This document shows positions 29,718-38,862 of a stretch of DNA of 64,000 bases, in pieces. Origin of the DNA: AP-15 sp963733945 (GTDB lineage: Bacteria > Pseudomonadota > Alphaproteobacteria > ATCC43930 > CGMCC-115725); assembly GCA_963733945.1 (NCBI GenBank), contig CAVTFD010000019.1, forward strand, positions 116,543 to 180,542. Reading direction: 5' to 3'. The notes under the pieces are model-generated. The model saw only the letters and a list, made by a program, of their open reading frames with translations. It did not search any database and had not been told where the DNA came from. A program made the translations under genes and the position numbers. Each line of letters opens with the position of its first letter. Positions within the stretch are counted from its first letter, which is position 1.

Positions 29718-31335
29718 TCACCATGCCAGCGCCCAGCCGTCGCGGCGCGGGTCGGAACCGGCGAGCAGCATGCCAGTGGCCGGGTCGCGGCGAATGATCT
29801 CGACGCTGCACGGCCCGTCGAGGTCGCCGACGAGATGGACCGGATGGCCACGGCGCGTGAGATCGTCGCGAACGTCCTCCGGAAAGCGCTGCTCGATCGT
29901 CAGAGCGTCCTCGCCGTCATGCGGCCAGTTGGCGTATTGGCCGGGTAGGTTCGAGCTCCAGCGTGGCATCTCGGCGGCCTGCTGCGGGTCCAAACCGAAA
30001 TCGGTCATCGCCGTCAATACCTGCAGATTGACCTGCACCTGATTGTCGGAGCCTGGAGTGCCGAAGACGCACCAGAGCGCGCCGTCTTTCAAAACGATCG
30101 GCGGGTTCATGGTGTGTCGCACGCGCCGCCCGGGGGTAAGCCGATTGGGATGCCCCGGTTCGAGGTGCCAATAGGCCATGCGGTTGTTTAGCAGGATGCC
30201 GGTATCGCCCGCGATGATGCCCGAGCCGAAGCCGCTGTTGATGCTTTGAATGCCTGAGACAGCGTTGCCCTCACCGTCGGCGGTGCAGAAATATGTCGTG
30301 TCGCCCGCCGCCGCCTCGTGCGCGATCAGGGTCGGCGCCGCGTGGCGCATATCGATCCGGGAGGCAAGCCCGGCGGCGTACTCGGCGGACAGCAGCTCCG
30401 CGAAGGGCGGGTCGAGCGAGCGGGGATCGGCGCCCCAGCGCTCCCTGTCGGCAAAGGCCAGCTTTTTGGCTTCGACCATGACATGGACCGCATCGGCGGA
30501 TGAGAGGCCCATCCGCGTCAGTTCGAAATGCTCGAGGATCTTCAGCTCTTCGAGCAGAACGAAGCCGGTCGAATTTGGTGGCGCTTCGAGCACCGTGTAG
30601 CCGCGATAATCGATCGCGATCGGCGCCTGTTCCTCGGCCGTGAAGGCTTCGAGGTCACCCGCACGGACCAGGCTTCCGGCCACGTCGAGACCATCCGCCA
30701 GCCGCCTTGCTAACCTGCCGCGATAGAAGGTCTCAGCCCCGTCGGTCGCGATCTCTTCGAGGGAGCGGGCGAGGTCGGGCTGGATGATCAGGGCGCCAAG
30801 CGGCGGTGCTTTGCCATCGATGAGGAAGATCGCGGTAGTTCGCGGGTCGATCGTCAGGGTCGCTTGGGATTCCGCGGCGAAATGGCTGTAGGCGCGGGTG
30901 GCGCCAAACCCGTCGCGGGCGAAGTCTGATCGCCTCGGCGAACAGGTCGCGCCACGGCAGCCGGCCAAACCTTCGGTGCATCAGGTCGAGCCCGGCAACG
31001 GTGCCGGGAACCGAGACCGACAGCGGCCCGATCCGGGGAATGCCGCCGGCATAGCGCTCGGGGGTCGCAGCAGCGGGGGCGGGGCCGGTGCCGTTGATCA
31101 CGACTGCTCGCCCGGTCGATTGCTGATAGACGTGATAGAAGCCATCGCCGCCGAGACCCGACATCATCGGCTCTACAACAGCGAGGGTCATCGCCGTCGC
31201 CACCGCCGCATCGACCGCGTTGCCGCCGGCCCGCAATGCCAAGAGGCCGGCCTGAGCGGCCAGCGGATGGTTCGCCGCGACGGCGCCGCGCCGCCCGATG
31301 GCGAGCGGCCGGTAGGAGCGCATCTCAGCAGCCAC
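29718..31335 (-). CDS. ggt: Gamma-glutamyltransferase family Ntn-hydrolase (one frameshift)
   Basis: Gamma-glutamyltranspeptidase-like protein of about 538 residues. The N-terminal large subunit has GGNAVDAAVATAMTLAVVEP and MSGLGGDGFYHVY. The small subunit begins at the autocatalytic threonine in AGDTTYFCTADGEGN, followed by SGIQSINSGFGSGI and LTPGRRVRHTMNPP. No signal peptide is evident, so it may be cytosolic, as in the alphaproteobacterial acylase-like members. One inserted base near 30930 breaks the frame after FAEAIRL. GTG 31335 (with CAGGAGA upstream) or ATG 31323 is the start. The span is one base more than a multiple of three, fitting a single insertion. Confidence 0.88.
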
Positions 31336-31389
31336 TTCCTGTCTCCTGCGTTGTCAAGCATGGCATACTATCGGAGAAACGGGTTGGAG

Positions 31390-31548
31390 ATGGGAAAGCG
31401 TTTGAGGATGAAGATCACGGTGTGGTTCGCCCTCATAGGCCTGCTGCTGGTCGCCGGGTGCGCCGACGGCAACAGCGGCAATAATTCGGACAATGCCAAA
31501 AACAGCGGTTTCTACAGCGGCATGTCAGGTGGCTGGACCCATCCGTGA
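31390..31548 (+). CDS. Small lipoprotein
   Basis: A 52-residue protein with a lipoprotein signal: MGKRLRMKITVWFALIGLLL then VAGC as lipobox, and a short Asn/Gly/Ser-rich mature part (NSGNNSDNAKNSGFYSG). It should be acylated at the Cys and anchored in the membrane. Starts at 31360, 31390 and 31408 are all possible; 31390 follows GGTTGGAG. Its stop overlaps the Nudix start (GTGA). Function unknown. Confidence 0.65.
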   Translation: MGKRLRMKITVWFALIGLLLVAGCADGNSGNNSDNAKNSGFYSGMSGGWTHP

Positions 31549-31973
31549 ACGCGGTGAAGACGAGCTGTGGGGTCATCGTCGGCGACGGGGAGCGCATACT
31601 GCTCGGACACGCCACCCGCTCGCCGCGCTGGGACATCCCCAAGGGCGAGGCTGAGGCCGGCGAAGATTTTGCCGCCGCCGCCGCGCGCGAACTGCACGAG
31701 GAGACCGGCCTCACGGTTGCGCCGGGCGAGCTTACCGCACTCGGGGTGCATGCTTATCTGCGCGGCAAGGATTTGGCGCTGTTCGCGTGGGCGCCCCCGG
31801 TTTTGCCGGATCCTAAGCGCTTGGTCTGCACCTCGCGGTTTGCGCTGCCCGACGGCACGCTGTTGCCCGAATTCGACCGCTTTGGCCTGTTTCCGTGGGA
31901 CGAAGCGCTAGGCCGGGTCGGCAAGAGCATGGCGCGGGTTTTGTCGACCATCCCACACGGCGCTTCGAAATGA
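31545..31973 (+). CDS. NUDIX hydrolase
   Basis: Intact 142-residue Nudix protein. The box runs from GEAEAGEDFAAAAARELHEE to TGL, with all catalytic Glu residues, and is preceded by RWDIPKG. It hydrolyses a nucleoside diphosphate linked to another group; the substrate is unknown. The GTG start overlaps the lipoprotein stop by GTGA, implying translational coupling. Confidence 0.9.
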   Translation: MNAVKTSCGVIVGDGERILLGHATRSPRWDIPKGEAEAGEDFAAAAARELHEETGLTVAPGELTALGVHAYLRGKDLALFAWAPPVLPDPKRLVCTSRFALPDGTLLPEFDRFGLFPWDEALGRVGKSMARVLSTIPHGASK

Positions 31974-32020
31974 CCTGGGGGTCGTGATAAGGTAGCTCAT
32001 CAGCAATCAGGAGGTCGCCA

Positions 32021-32446
32021 ATGCCCAAGCTGCGCCATATCGCCATCGCCGCCGAAGACCCCGAAGCGATGGCCGAATTCTACAAGAAAGCGTTTGACTT
32101 CGAGGAAGTCGGCCGGCCGAACGGCGTGCTTGCCGATGGCGTGTTTCTGAGCGACGGCACGCTCAACATGGCGATCCTCAAATTCAAGACCGACCAACTC
32201 GGCAAAGGCATGGACTACCGCGGCATCCACCATTTCGGCGTCCTGGTCGAGGACGTCGACGAATTCTCGAAGAAGCTCGAAGGCCTCGGCGCCAAGCACT
32301 ACATCGATCAGGGCCAAGGCGGGCATCAGGCCGGCTATTTCGAGAAGAAGTTCTTTGGCCCGGAAGGCATCCTGTTCGACATCGCCGAGCACGGCTGGGC
32401 AGGGGCCGAGCCACTCCCCGCCAAGATCAAAGAGGCGGCGGACTAG
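32021..32446 (+). CDS. VOC-family (glyoxalase/dioxygenase fold) protein
   Basis: Intact 141-residue protein of two beta-alpha-beta-beta-beta modules. MPKLRHIAIAAEDPEAMAEF starts the first and GIHHFGVLVEDVDEF the second; His residues at RHIA and HHFG and Glu at DIAEHG are the likely metal ligands. Members are lyases, dioxygenases or resistance proteins; activity is not determinable. It is preceded by AGGAGG and separated from the Nudix gene by 47 bases. Confidence 0.85.
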   Translation: MPKLRHIAIAAEDPEAMAEFYKKAFDFEEVGRPNGVLADGVFLSDGTLNMAILKFKTDQLGKGMDYRGIHHFGVLVEDVDEFSKKLEGLGAKHYIDQGQGGHQAGYFEKKFFGPEGILFDIAEHGWAGAEPLPAKIKEAAD

Positions 32447-32679
32447 ATAAGCGGCCGTCTGCATTTCTTGCGAAATCAGCGCGCCGGCGAAACCTGGTCG
32501 TTCCCGCGAAAGAGGGGCAATCGAATCGCGGATTTGCCCAAGTAATTTTCGCGATTTGTCACGATGGGCCCCCTGGACGTCCCATCGAGCCCATGGGCTG
32601 AAGGCACGCGGGGCGACGAAGGCTTATTTGGACAACTCGTTTCGTCGCGAGCCGGTTTTTGGGCGAAAGGCTTGATCCG

Positions 32680-33780
32680 ATGAAAGTTACTGGCATCCAC
32701 GCCAATATCGTGGCGCTTCCGGCCGACGAGCCGCTCGCCGGCGCCGCGGAAAACCCGAACGGCAAGCGTCCGATCGTCACCCTCGAAATCCAGACCGATG
32801 ACGGGACGATCGGGGTTGGGGCGACCTATTTCGGTGGCGCGCTGACCGGGACCCTCAAAAGCGCGGTCGAGGAGCTTGGCGCGCTGTGCGTCGGCGAGGA
32901 CCCGGTGCGGGTCGAGGCCGTCACCGCCAAACTGCGCGCGGCGGCGGGCTCGGCCGGGCCGGGCGGCATCTTCAACCTGGCTCACTCCGCGCTCGACACG
33001 GCGTTGTGGGATTTGCGCGCCAAGGCGATGAACTTGCCATTGTGGAAGTTGCTCGGCGGTGCGCGGGATCGGGTTGCGACCTATGCCAGCGGCGCGTTGA
33101 TGCGCGGCCTGACGCTCGACCGGGTCGTGCAAGCGGCGGCGACGCTCAAGGATCGTGGCTGGCGCGAGATGAAGACGCAGATGGCGCTGCCCGGCGAGAC
33201 CACGCCGGCCAAAGAGGTCGAGCGCATGCGCCGGGTGCGCGAGGCAATCGGCCCCGACATCAAATTGATGTGCGACATCAATCAGCGCTGGCGCCCGGAG
33301 CAGGCGATCGATATCGGCAAGCGGGTCGAGGATGCCGGGGTCGGGCTGTTCTGGCTCGAAGACGTGACGACCGCGGATGATTTTGCCGGCCTCGCCCGCG
33401 TCACGGCCGCGCTGTCGACCCCGGTCGCTGGCGGCGAGTACGTATGGGGCATCGTGCCGTTCCGTCATATGGTCGAGGCGCGATCGGTCGATGTCGTGAT
33501 GATCGATCTGGTGCGGGTCGGCGGCATCACCCAATGGCTCAAGGTCGCCGGCATGGCCGAGGCGTTCAACCTACCGGTCGTCAGCCACCTGATCCCGGAG
33601 GTTCACGTCCATCTGATCGGCGCGATCCCGAACGGGCTGACGGTCGAATACATGCCCTGGCTGGCGCCGCTGTTCGAGGAAGTCCCAGAGCAGCGGAACG
33701 GCGAGCTGGTGATGCCGACCGCCCCCGGCCTCGGGCTCAAATTCAACCAGGCGACGATCGACCGCTACCGCGTCGCTTGA
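32680..33780 (+). CDS. Second enolase-superfamily (mandelate racemase/MLE) enzyme
   Basis: Intact 366-residue enzyme starting MKVTGIHANIVALPADEPLA. The capping domain is followed by a barrel with CDINQRW (Asp), FWLEDV (Glu), VAGGEYVWG (Glu) and a His region VVSHLIPEVHVHL. The second-strand motif is KTQ in MKTQMALPGE, not KXK, and the sixth-strand lysine of MLE enzymes is replaced by Arg in IDLVRVGGIT. So it is a different subgroup from the enzyme at 28598-29707. Chemistry probably begins with proton abstraction from a carboxylate substrate; identity unknown. It stands alone before a hydantoinase. Confidence 0.83.
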   Translation: MKVTGIHANIVALPADEPLAGAAENPNGKRPIVTLEIQTDDGTIGVGATYFGGALTGTLKSAVEELGALCVGEDPVRVEAVTAKLRAAAGSAGPGGIFNLAHSALDTALWDLRAKAMNLPLWKLLGGARDRVATYASGALMRGLTLDRVVQAAATLKDRGWREMKTQMALPGETTPAKEVERMRRVREAIGPDIKLMCDINQRWRPEQAIDIGKRVEDAGVGLFWLEDVTTADDFAGLARVTAALSTPVAGGEYVWGIVPFRHMVEARSVDVVMIDLVRVGGITQWLKVAGMAEAFNLPVVSHLIPEVHVHLIGAIPNGLTVEYMPWLAPLFEEVPEQRNGELVMPTAPGLGLKFNQATIDRYRVA

Positions 33781-33817
33781 AGGCTAGACGGCTTCGTTCA
33801 AGGCGCTTTTACTTCCT

Positions 33818-33879
33818 CGTCTCACCGGCGAAGGCCGGTGTCCACGGCCGAGGTGGATCCCGGCCTGCGCCGGGAAGGC
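33818..33879. repeat. REP-like double palindrome
   Basis: Two adjacent GC-rich hairpins, caccggcgaaggccggtg and ggatcccggcctgcgccggg, separated by tccacggccgaggt. The arrangement resembles the widespread 'cgtcatcccggcgaaggccgggatcca' family of Alphaproteobacteria. It lies between the enolase-family gene and the hydantoinase gene on the same strand. Confidence 0.65.
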
Positions 33880-33948
33880 TAAATGCGGCGGAGTTAGGTC
33901 GGGCTGAGAGGGATTGCGCTGCAAGATCACGAAGGGGAGGGTAAGCGG

Positions 33949-35379
33949 ATGCTGGACATCGTCGTCGCCAACGGTATTGCCGTCCTTCCCACCGGGGCGG
34001 AGCCCGTCGATATCGGCGTGTCGGGCGGCAAGATTACTGCGATCGGCGCGCCGGGGAACCTCGCCACTCTCGGGGCCGGACGGGTCGTCGACGCGTCGGG
34101 GCAGATCGTCATTCCCGGCGGGATCGATCCGCATGTCCATTGTCGCTGGCCGATCGTGGTTCCCGGCACCACCCAGCATCAGATGACCGACGGACCGGCG
34201 CGGGTCAGCCAGGCGGCGCTCCATGGCGGCACAACGACGATCCTCGATTTCGCGTTGGTCGGAGACGGCGACACAGTGCAGCAGGCGATCGAGCGGCGGC
34301 AGAAGGAATGGGCCGGCGATTGCCACTGCGACTATGCGTTTCACACGATGGTGCAGGGTAAGCTGCCGCATGAGTTGCTGCCGCAGCTGGCCGAGGCGGT
34401 CCAGGCCGGGCACCCGAGCGTCAAGATCTTCACGACCGACATTACCCCGAGCCGCAAGGGCCGGATGGTCGATTTCGGCGACATCTGGGAGGTGCTGAAG
34501 GTATTGGCGCAGGCCGGCGGCATCGCTGCGATCCATGCCGAAGACAACGACCTCGTCATGCACATGTACGAGAAGCTGTTCCGCGAGGACCGGACCGGCT
34601 TCGAAAACATGGCGGAGGTGCACAACACCCTGTCAGAGGATCTGGCGTTCAACCGGGTAATCCGGCTCGCCGCCAATATCGAGGGTGCCGCCCTCTATAT
34701 GATGCACACCTCAGCTGCGACCGGTGTCGCCGCAATCGCCACAGCGCGGGCCAAGGGCGTGCCGATCTACGGCGAGACCTTGCACCAGTATTTAATGTAT
34801 AATTCCGATGACTATAAACGCCCGAACGGGCAGATCTACCATACCTATCCGTCGCTGAAATTCCCAGCGGATCAGCAGGCGTTGTGGACGGCGACCGACC
34901 ACGGCGCGATCCAGACCGTCGCCACCGACGAGATCTGCTGTCCGCTGCGGATCAAATTGCAGGGGCGGCGGATCGACGACACCACCGGCGGCAATGCCGG
35001 CGTCGAGCCGCGGGTGTCGCTGATCTACACGGAGACAGTCGAAAAGCGCGGCCGCAGCCTTACCGATTTCGTCGGACTGGTTTCGGCCAACGCCGCCAAG
35101 ATCATGGGCCTCTATCCTCGCAAAGGGGCGCTGGCGGTCGGGTCCGACGCCGATATCGTCGTGCTCGACCCACGGCGTCGCCACATCGTGCGCGCCGCCG
35201 AAATGCACGAGGCCGACTACAGCCCGTGGGAAGACCGCGACCTCGCCGCGTGGCCGTCACTCGTCATGCTGCGCGGCAAGACCGTGGTCGAGGGCGGCGC
35301 CTTTTCCGGCGATCTCAAAGACGGCCAATTCCTCCCGCGCAAGGTTCCGGAGGAGGTTCGGACGCGGCCGGCCGTCTGA
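33949..35379 (+). CDS. hydA: Dihydropyrimidinase/D-hydantoinase
   Basis: Intact 476-residue amidohydrolase of the hydantoinase group, hydrolysing the ring amide of dihydropyrimidines or hydantoins. The binuclear metal site is marked by GGIDPHVHCRW, the bridging Lys in HPSVKIFTTD, the His in AAIHAEDND and YMMHTSA, and the Asp in WTATDHGAI. The C-terminus DGQFLPRKVPEEV is typical. Start ATG 33949 has GAGGG upstream. No carbamoylase or transporter is adjacent, so use of pyrimidine breakdown products versus hydantoins is open. Confidence 0.9.
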   Translation: MLDIVVANGIAVLPTGAEPVDIGVSGGKITAIGAPGNLATLGAGRVVDASGQIVIPGGIDPHVHCRWPIVVPGTTQHQMTDGPARVSQAALHGGTTTILDFALVGDGDTVQQAIERRQKEWAGDCHCDYAFHTMVQGKLPHELLPQLAEAVQAGHPSVKIFTTDITPSRKGRMVDFGDIWEVLKVLAQAGGIAAIHAEDNDLVMHMYEKLFREDRTGFENMAEVHNTLSEDLAFNRVIRLAANIEGAALYMMHTSAATGVAAIATARAKGVPIYGETLHQYLMYNSDDYKRPNGQIYHTYPSLKFPADQQALWTATDHGAIQTVATDEICCPLRIKLQGRRIDDTTGGNAGVEPRVSLIYTETVEKRGRSLTDFVGLVSANAAKIMGLYPRKGALAVGSDADIVVLDPRRRHIVRAAEMHEADYSPWEDRDLAAWPSLVMLRGKTVVEGGAFSGDLKDGQFLPRKVPEEVRTRPAV

Positions 35380-35396
35380 ACCTGCTCCTCGGCGGC

Positions 35397-35930
35397 TTAA
35401 TTCCAGCTGCCGTCGATCCAAACCCGGCCGGTCGGACCCTGTTGCCAATATCCCGGTGTCCAGCGCGCGACCGTCGTCGGCGGAACAACATAGCTGCCGG
35501 ACTTCCATACGTATTGCGTGCCGTCCCACCACCAATGCCCTGGGGCCCAGACATAGGTGGGGCCAGGCGCCGGGGGCGGGTTTTCGGCCTGTGGCGGCGG
35601 AGGCGCTGTCGGTGCGACGACGACCGTCGTCGATGCTGGAGTCGCACTCGGCGCGGTCGTGACCACAGATGGTTGCGAGTTTGGTGTGGTGATCACAGCA
35701 GATGGTTGTGAGCCAGGCGTGGTGACCACAGCAGCCGGCGGCGAGCTGGGTGTGGTGACGATGGTAGCCGACGGCGATGGTTGCGCCGCCGGCACCTGCA
35801 CCTGAACTTGCGCGAGCTGGACCTTCGGCGCCGCAAGATCGGCGCTATTCGGCGGGATTGGGCTTGCGGCGAGGGCTGAGCCGCTGATTGCCAGCATCGA
35901 AATGCCGGCCATGAGGATCGTATGCCTCAT
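35397..35930 (-). CDS. Exported YXWGXW-type repeat protein with a Thr/Pro repeat domain
   Basis: 177 residues with a signal peptide (MRHTILMAGISMLAISGSAL, then AA). The middle (residues about 50-100) is a Val-Thr-Thr-Pro-rich tandem repeat of about 11 residues (VVTTPGSQPSA, VITTPNSQPSV). The C-terminus has two aromatic modules, PTYVWAPGHWWWDGTQYVW and ARWTPGYWQQ with WIDGSW, matching the YXWGXW/WXXGXW repeat family. Such proteins are periplasmic or outer-membrane and of unknown function. GGAGGAACAG precedes the ATG at 35930. Converges with the hydantoinase gene. Confidence 0.75.
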   Translation of the reverse strand: MRHTILMAGISMLAISGSALAASPIPPNSADLAAPKVQLAQVQVQVPAAQPSPSATIVTTPSSPPAAVVTTPGSQPSAVITTPNSQPSVVTTAPSATPASTTVVVAPTAPPPPQAENPPPAPGPTYVWAPGHWWWDGTQYVWKSGSYVVPPTTVARWTPGYWQQGPTGRVWIDGSWN

Positions 35931-36149
35931 CTGTTCCTCCAGGACATACGGGCGTCCAGGCTCTCGGACGCCCTTCTCGGTCGTCAACACCGCCGACTAC
36001 ATGAAATTCCCATCCAGAGTTTTCTCGCATTAAGGGCCGCGCAGGATCGGCGTGGTCTGCGGAACCGGGGACCGGCCCCATTAACCATCCCCAAAAAGGG
36101 TCATACTCGCGAAAATGTGATAGTTTTGCGAAAGAACGAAGGAGGTGCG

Positions 36150-37442
36150 ATGTCTTTCGCTCGTATCGCGGCGATCATCGCCGCGGCATCGTTGTTGTGG
36201 GGCAGCTCGGCGAACGCAGCCGGGCCGCTTCGAGGCTTTCAAGCAGGCCTTTGGACCGGCGGCGCCTACACCGACGACCGCACCGGCGACTTTACCCATT
36301 GTTCTGCCGGCGTTGCCTACGACAGCGGGATCAACATGTTCATCCTGGTCACCGGCGACCATCGTTGGTGGCTCGGGTTCATCAATCCACGATGGTCATT
36401 TGCTTCAAACGCGAAGATGCCGGTCGAGCTGCAATTCGACGGAGGACCTCGCCTGGCTGTGACCGCTACGGTTCCTAGCCGTCTGATCGTGCTCGTCCCG
36501 TTGCCGAGCGACCCCCGGCTGATCGATAGGCTCGGCCGCAGCGCGGCGCTCGTTCTGGTCGCCGAGAGGCAATCCTTCTTTTTTCAGTTGAGCGGTACAC
36601 CCGCGGTTACGGCCGAATTGAAAAGCTGCGTGCAGAAATCGCTCGCACTCCAGGCGACTGCGCCGACCGCGCCAACGACCACCACCGCGGCCGCACTCTC
36701 GACCGCTACAACTCCCGCGGCAGGGGTAGATGCCAAGCCAGCGTCGCTGGAGACCCCGCCGCCGCAGGCTGCGCCCCCGCCGGCCCTATCGCCGGCCAGC
36801 ACAGAGCCTCAGGCGCCAAAAATACCGCCACCATCGGCTGCCGCGCCCCCAGTGGCGGCTTCATCGGCTTCAGCGGCGCTCGATATGCCGAGACCGCCGG
36901 TCACCACGCCCGGGCCGGCGATTTCGCCGGCACCACCGACCACCGAGGCGGTACCGCCCGCCGCCAGGTCCGATCTCGAGGAGGTCAGGCTGGCGCAGGA
37001 TTTCTTTACGACGGCGCAGCTGCCGAATGCGCGTCTCATCGTTACCGACAAGCCGGCGGCGCTTGCCAGTTTCACCGCCGTATGGCGCTCCGATGATGCT
37101 GCCGGCGCCGTCAAAATCATCGCGCCGGGTCCCGATGTCAGCGGCATTGGTATCGCATCCGATCTGATTGCCGTCGACCCGCGGATGTGCCACGGGAATT
37201 TCGCCTCGGCGCGAGCGAGCACGAACGTCAACGGCGACATGGTGCTAAGCGCCGTCTTGTCGTGCACCGAATCAAACGAGGAGCGCGCCGCGGAATATTT
37301 TATTGCCCCGCGCCGTAAAGGCGGATTTGTGGTATTTGCCGTAGTCGGGAGCAGCGCGGTCGACGCCAACGCCAGGTCCGATCGGCAACGGATCGACCTG
37401 ATGACCAGGGCTGCGGCGCGGGCGGCCGGCAACGACAGCTGA
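36150..37442 (+). CDS. Exported proline-rich protein of unknown function
   Basis: About 430 residues. A signal peptide MSFARIAAIIAAASLLWGSS with ANA is followed by a folded domain (residues 23-175: GFQAGLWTGGAYTDDRTGDF, HCSAGVAYDSGINMFI, and a Cys near 170). Then comes a Pro/Ala/Thr linker of about 100 residues, and a C-terminal domain (HGNFASARASTNVNGDMVLS, VLSCTESNEERAAEYF) with two or more Cys. The layout of two folded domains joined by a Pro-rich spacer suggests a periplasmic or cell-wall-spanning protein. No family was recognised. GGAGGTGCG precedes the start. Divergent from the YXWGXW gene. Confidence 0.7.
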   Translation: MSFARIAAIIAAASLLWGSSANAAGPLRGFQAGLWTGGAYTDDRTGDFTHCSAGVAYDSGINMFILVTGDHRWWLGFINPRWSFASNAKMPVELQFDGGPRLAVTATVPSRLIVLVPLPSDPRLIDRLGRSAALVLVAERQSFFFQLSGTPAVTAELKSCVQKSLALQATAPTAPTTTTAAALSTATTPAAGVDAKPASLETPPPQAAPPPALSPASTEPQAPKIPPPSAAAPPVAASSASAALDMPRPPVTTPGPAISPAPPTTEAVPPAARSDLEEVRLAQDFFTTAQLPNARLIVTDKPAALASFTAVWRSDDAAGAVKIIAPGPDVSGIGIASDLIAVDPRMCHGNFASARASTNVNGDMVLSAVLSCTESNEERAAEYFIAPRRKGGFVVFAVVGSSAVDANARSDRQRIDLMTRAAARAAGNDS

Positions 37443-37501
37443 GCGGAGCGAGCGCGCTGTTCGCCCAGTTAACCCGCTCAACCACTCGCAGGTGAACCAG
37501 G

Positions 37502-38092
37502 ATGAGCAACCAGGCCCTCCCCGGTCTCGACGGGATCCAAAGTCGGCTTGCCGCGGCAATCCATGCTCATTGGAAACTTTTTCTCGCCGAAGGCATCGTG
37601 ATGATGGTTCTCGGGCTGCTGGCGATCGCCGTCCCGGAAGTCGCGACCCTGGCGATAACCCTCTTGATCGGCTGGCTGTTTTTTATCGGCGGAATCTTCC
37701 GCACGATATCGGTGCTGCAGCATCGAGCGATGCCCGGCTTCGCCTGGTCATTATTGATCGCCGTGCTGGCGATCCTGCTCGGCCTCATCCTGATTATCCG
37801 GCCGATTGCCGGCGCGCTGACCCTGACGATCTGGCTGATCGTGTTCTTTATCATCGAGGGGATCGCCGCGATCTTTCTGGCGATCGAGCACCGCCGCCAT
37901 TTGCCGAGCTGGGGCTGGGTGTTGCTCAGCGGTCTGGTCGATCTGTTGCTCGCCTATCTGATCTGGGACGGCTGGCCGAGTTCGGCCGCCTGGGCAATCG
38001 GATTGCTTGTCGGCATCAACATGGTGTTTGTTGGGCTGTCGCTGGTCATGACCGCGCTGGCGGCTCGGACGATGGCGCCCGGCAGCACATAG
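37502..38092 (+). CDS. HdeD-family (DUF308) membrane protein
   Basis: Intact 196-residue protein with six membrane helices arranged as paired short repeats; HWKLFLAEGIVMMVLGLLAI and IEGIAAIFLAIEHRRHLPSW are characteristic of HdeD, an inner-membrane protein linked to acid resistance at high cell density in E. coli. Stress role here is inferred from the family only. It follows the Pro-rich protein by 59 bases and converges with the ABC transporter operon. Confidence 0.85.
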   Translation: MSNQALPGLDGIQSRLAAAIHAHWKLFLAEGIVMMVLGLLAIAVPEVATLAITLLIGWLFFIGGIFRTISVLQHRAMPGFAWSLLIAVLAILLGLILIIRPIAGALTLTIWLIVFFIIEGIAAIFLAIEHRRHLPSWGWVLLSGLVDLLLAYLIWDGWPSSAAWAIGLLVGINMVFVGLSLVMTALAARTMAPGST

Positions 38093-38109
38093 TCCGGCGC
38101 CTCCCGCAC

Positions 38110-38862
38110 TTATCCGGCCGCACCGCGCCTCAGCCAGAGCTCGAGGCGGGCGAAGAGCATATCGGTCAGAATGGCGAACAGGGCGACGAGCACAGCACCT
38201 TCGATGACGAAGGGCAGCTTGTCGGCGACCAAGCCGTCGAAAATCGGCGTGCCCAAGGTCAATGCACCGACCGTCGACCCGATCGTCGCGGTGCCGATGG
38301 CGATCGTGACCGAGACCCGGATCCCCGCCAGGATGACTGGCGCGGCCAGAGGCAGCTCCACCTTGCACAGGCGCTGCCACGGTGACAGGCCCATGCCCTC
38401 TGCGGCTTCGCGCACGGCTTGCGGCACGCCTTCCAAGCCGGCGACCGCATTTTCAATGATCGGCAGCAGGCCATAGATAAACAGCGCGATGACGGTCGGC
38501 CGGGCGCCAAAGCCGATCAGCGGCACCGCGATCGCCAGTACTGCGACCGGCGGAAAGGTCTGTCCGACTGCTGCTAGTGCATCGACCATCGTGTGAAAGT
38601 CGCGGCCGGCCGGGCGGGTGACGAAGACCGCGAGCGACACGCCGGCCGCGGTGGCGGCGAGGCTCGCCGCCACAACCAGCTCTAGATGCGACAAAAACAG
38701 CTCGACGAAGCTGGCACGGTCGTAGACGACCGGCTCGACCCCGGGAAAAGCCCAGCGCAAGAGCGGCCGCAACGATTCCATCCGCAACAACAGCGCGGCA
38801 AACAGCAGTCCGACCCAGAAAATTGGGCTAGCCAGGAACCTAACGCTGCGTGCGGGGTTCAC
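38110..38862 (-). CDS. yehW: Betaine/osmoprotectant-type ABC transporter permease (YehW-like)
   Basis: 250-residue BPD-type permease with about six helices and the EAA loop REAAEGMGLSPWQRLCKVEL and PLAAPVILAGI. GTG 38862 overlaps the ATPase stop by four bases (GTGA). The gene order substrate-binding protein, long permease, ATPase, short permease is the same as in E. coli yehZYXW, a low-affinity glycine betaine importer, and the lengths match too. It is the last gene of a four-gene operon. The uninterrupted frame linking it to the ATPase is caused by the indel near 39030 and does not represent a fusion. Confidence 0.85.
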   Translation of the reverse strand: MNPARSVRFLASPIFWVGLLFAALLLRMESLRPLLRWAFPGVEPVVYDRASFVELFLSHLELVVAASLAATAAGVSLAVFVTRPAGRDFHTMVDALAAVGQTFPPVAVLAIAVPLIGFGARPTVIALFIYGLLPIIENAVAGLEGVPQAVREAAEGMGLSPWQRLCKVELPLAAPVILAGIRVSVTIAIGTATIGSTVGALTLGTPIFDGLVADKLPFVIEGAVLVALFAILTDMLFARLELWLRRGAAG

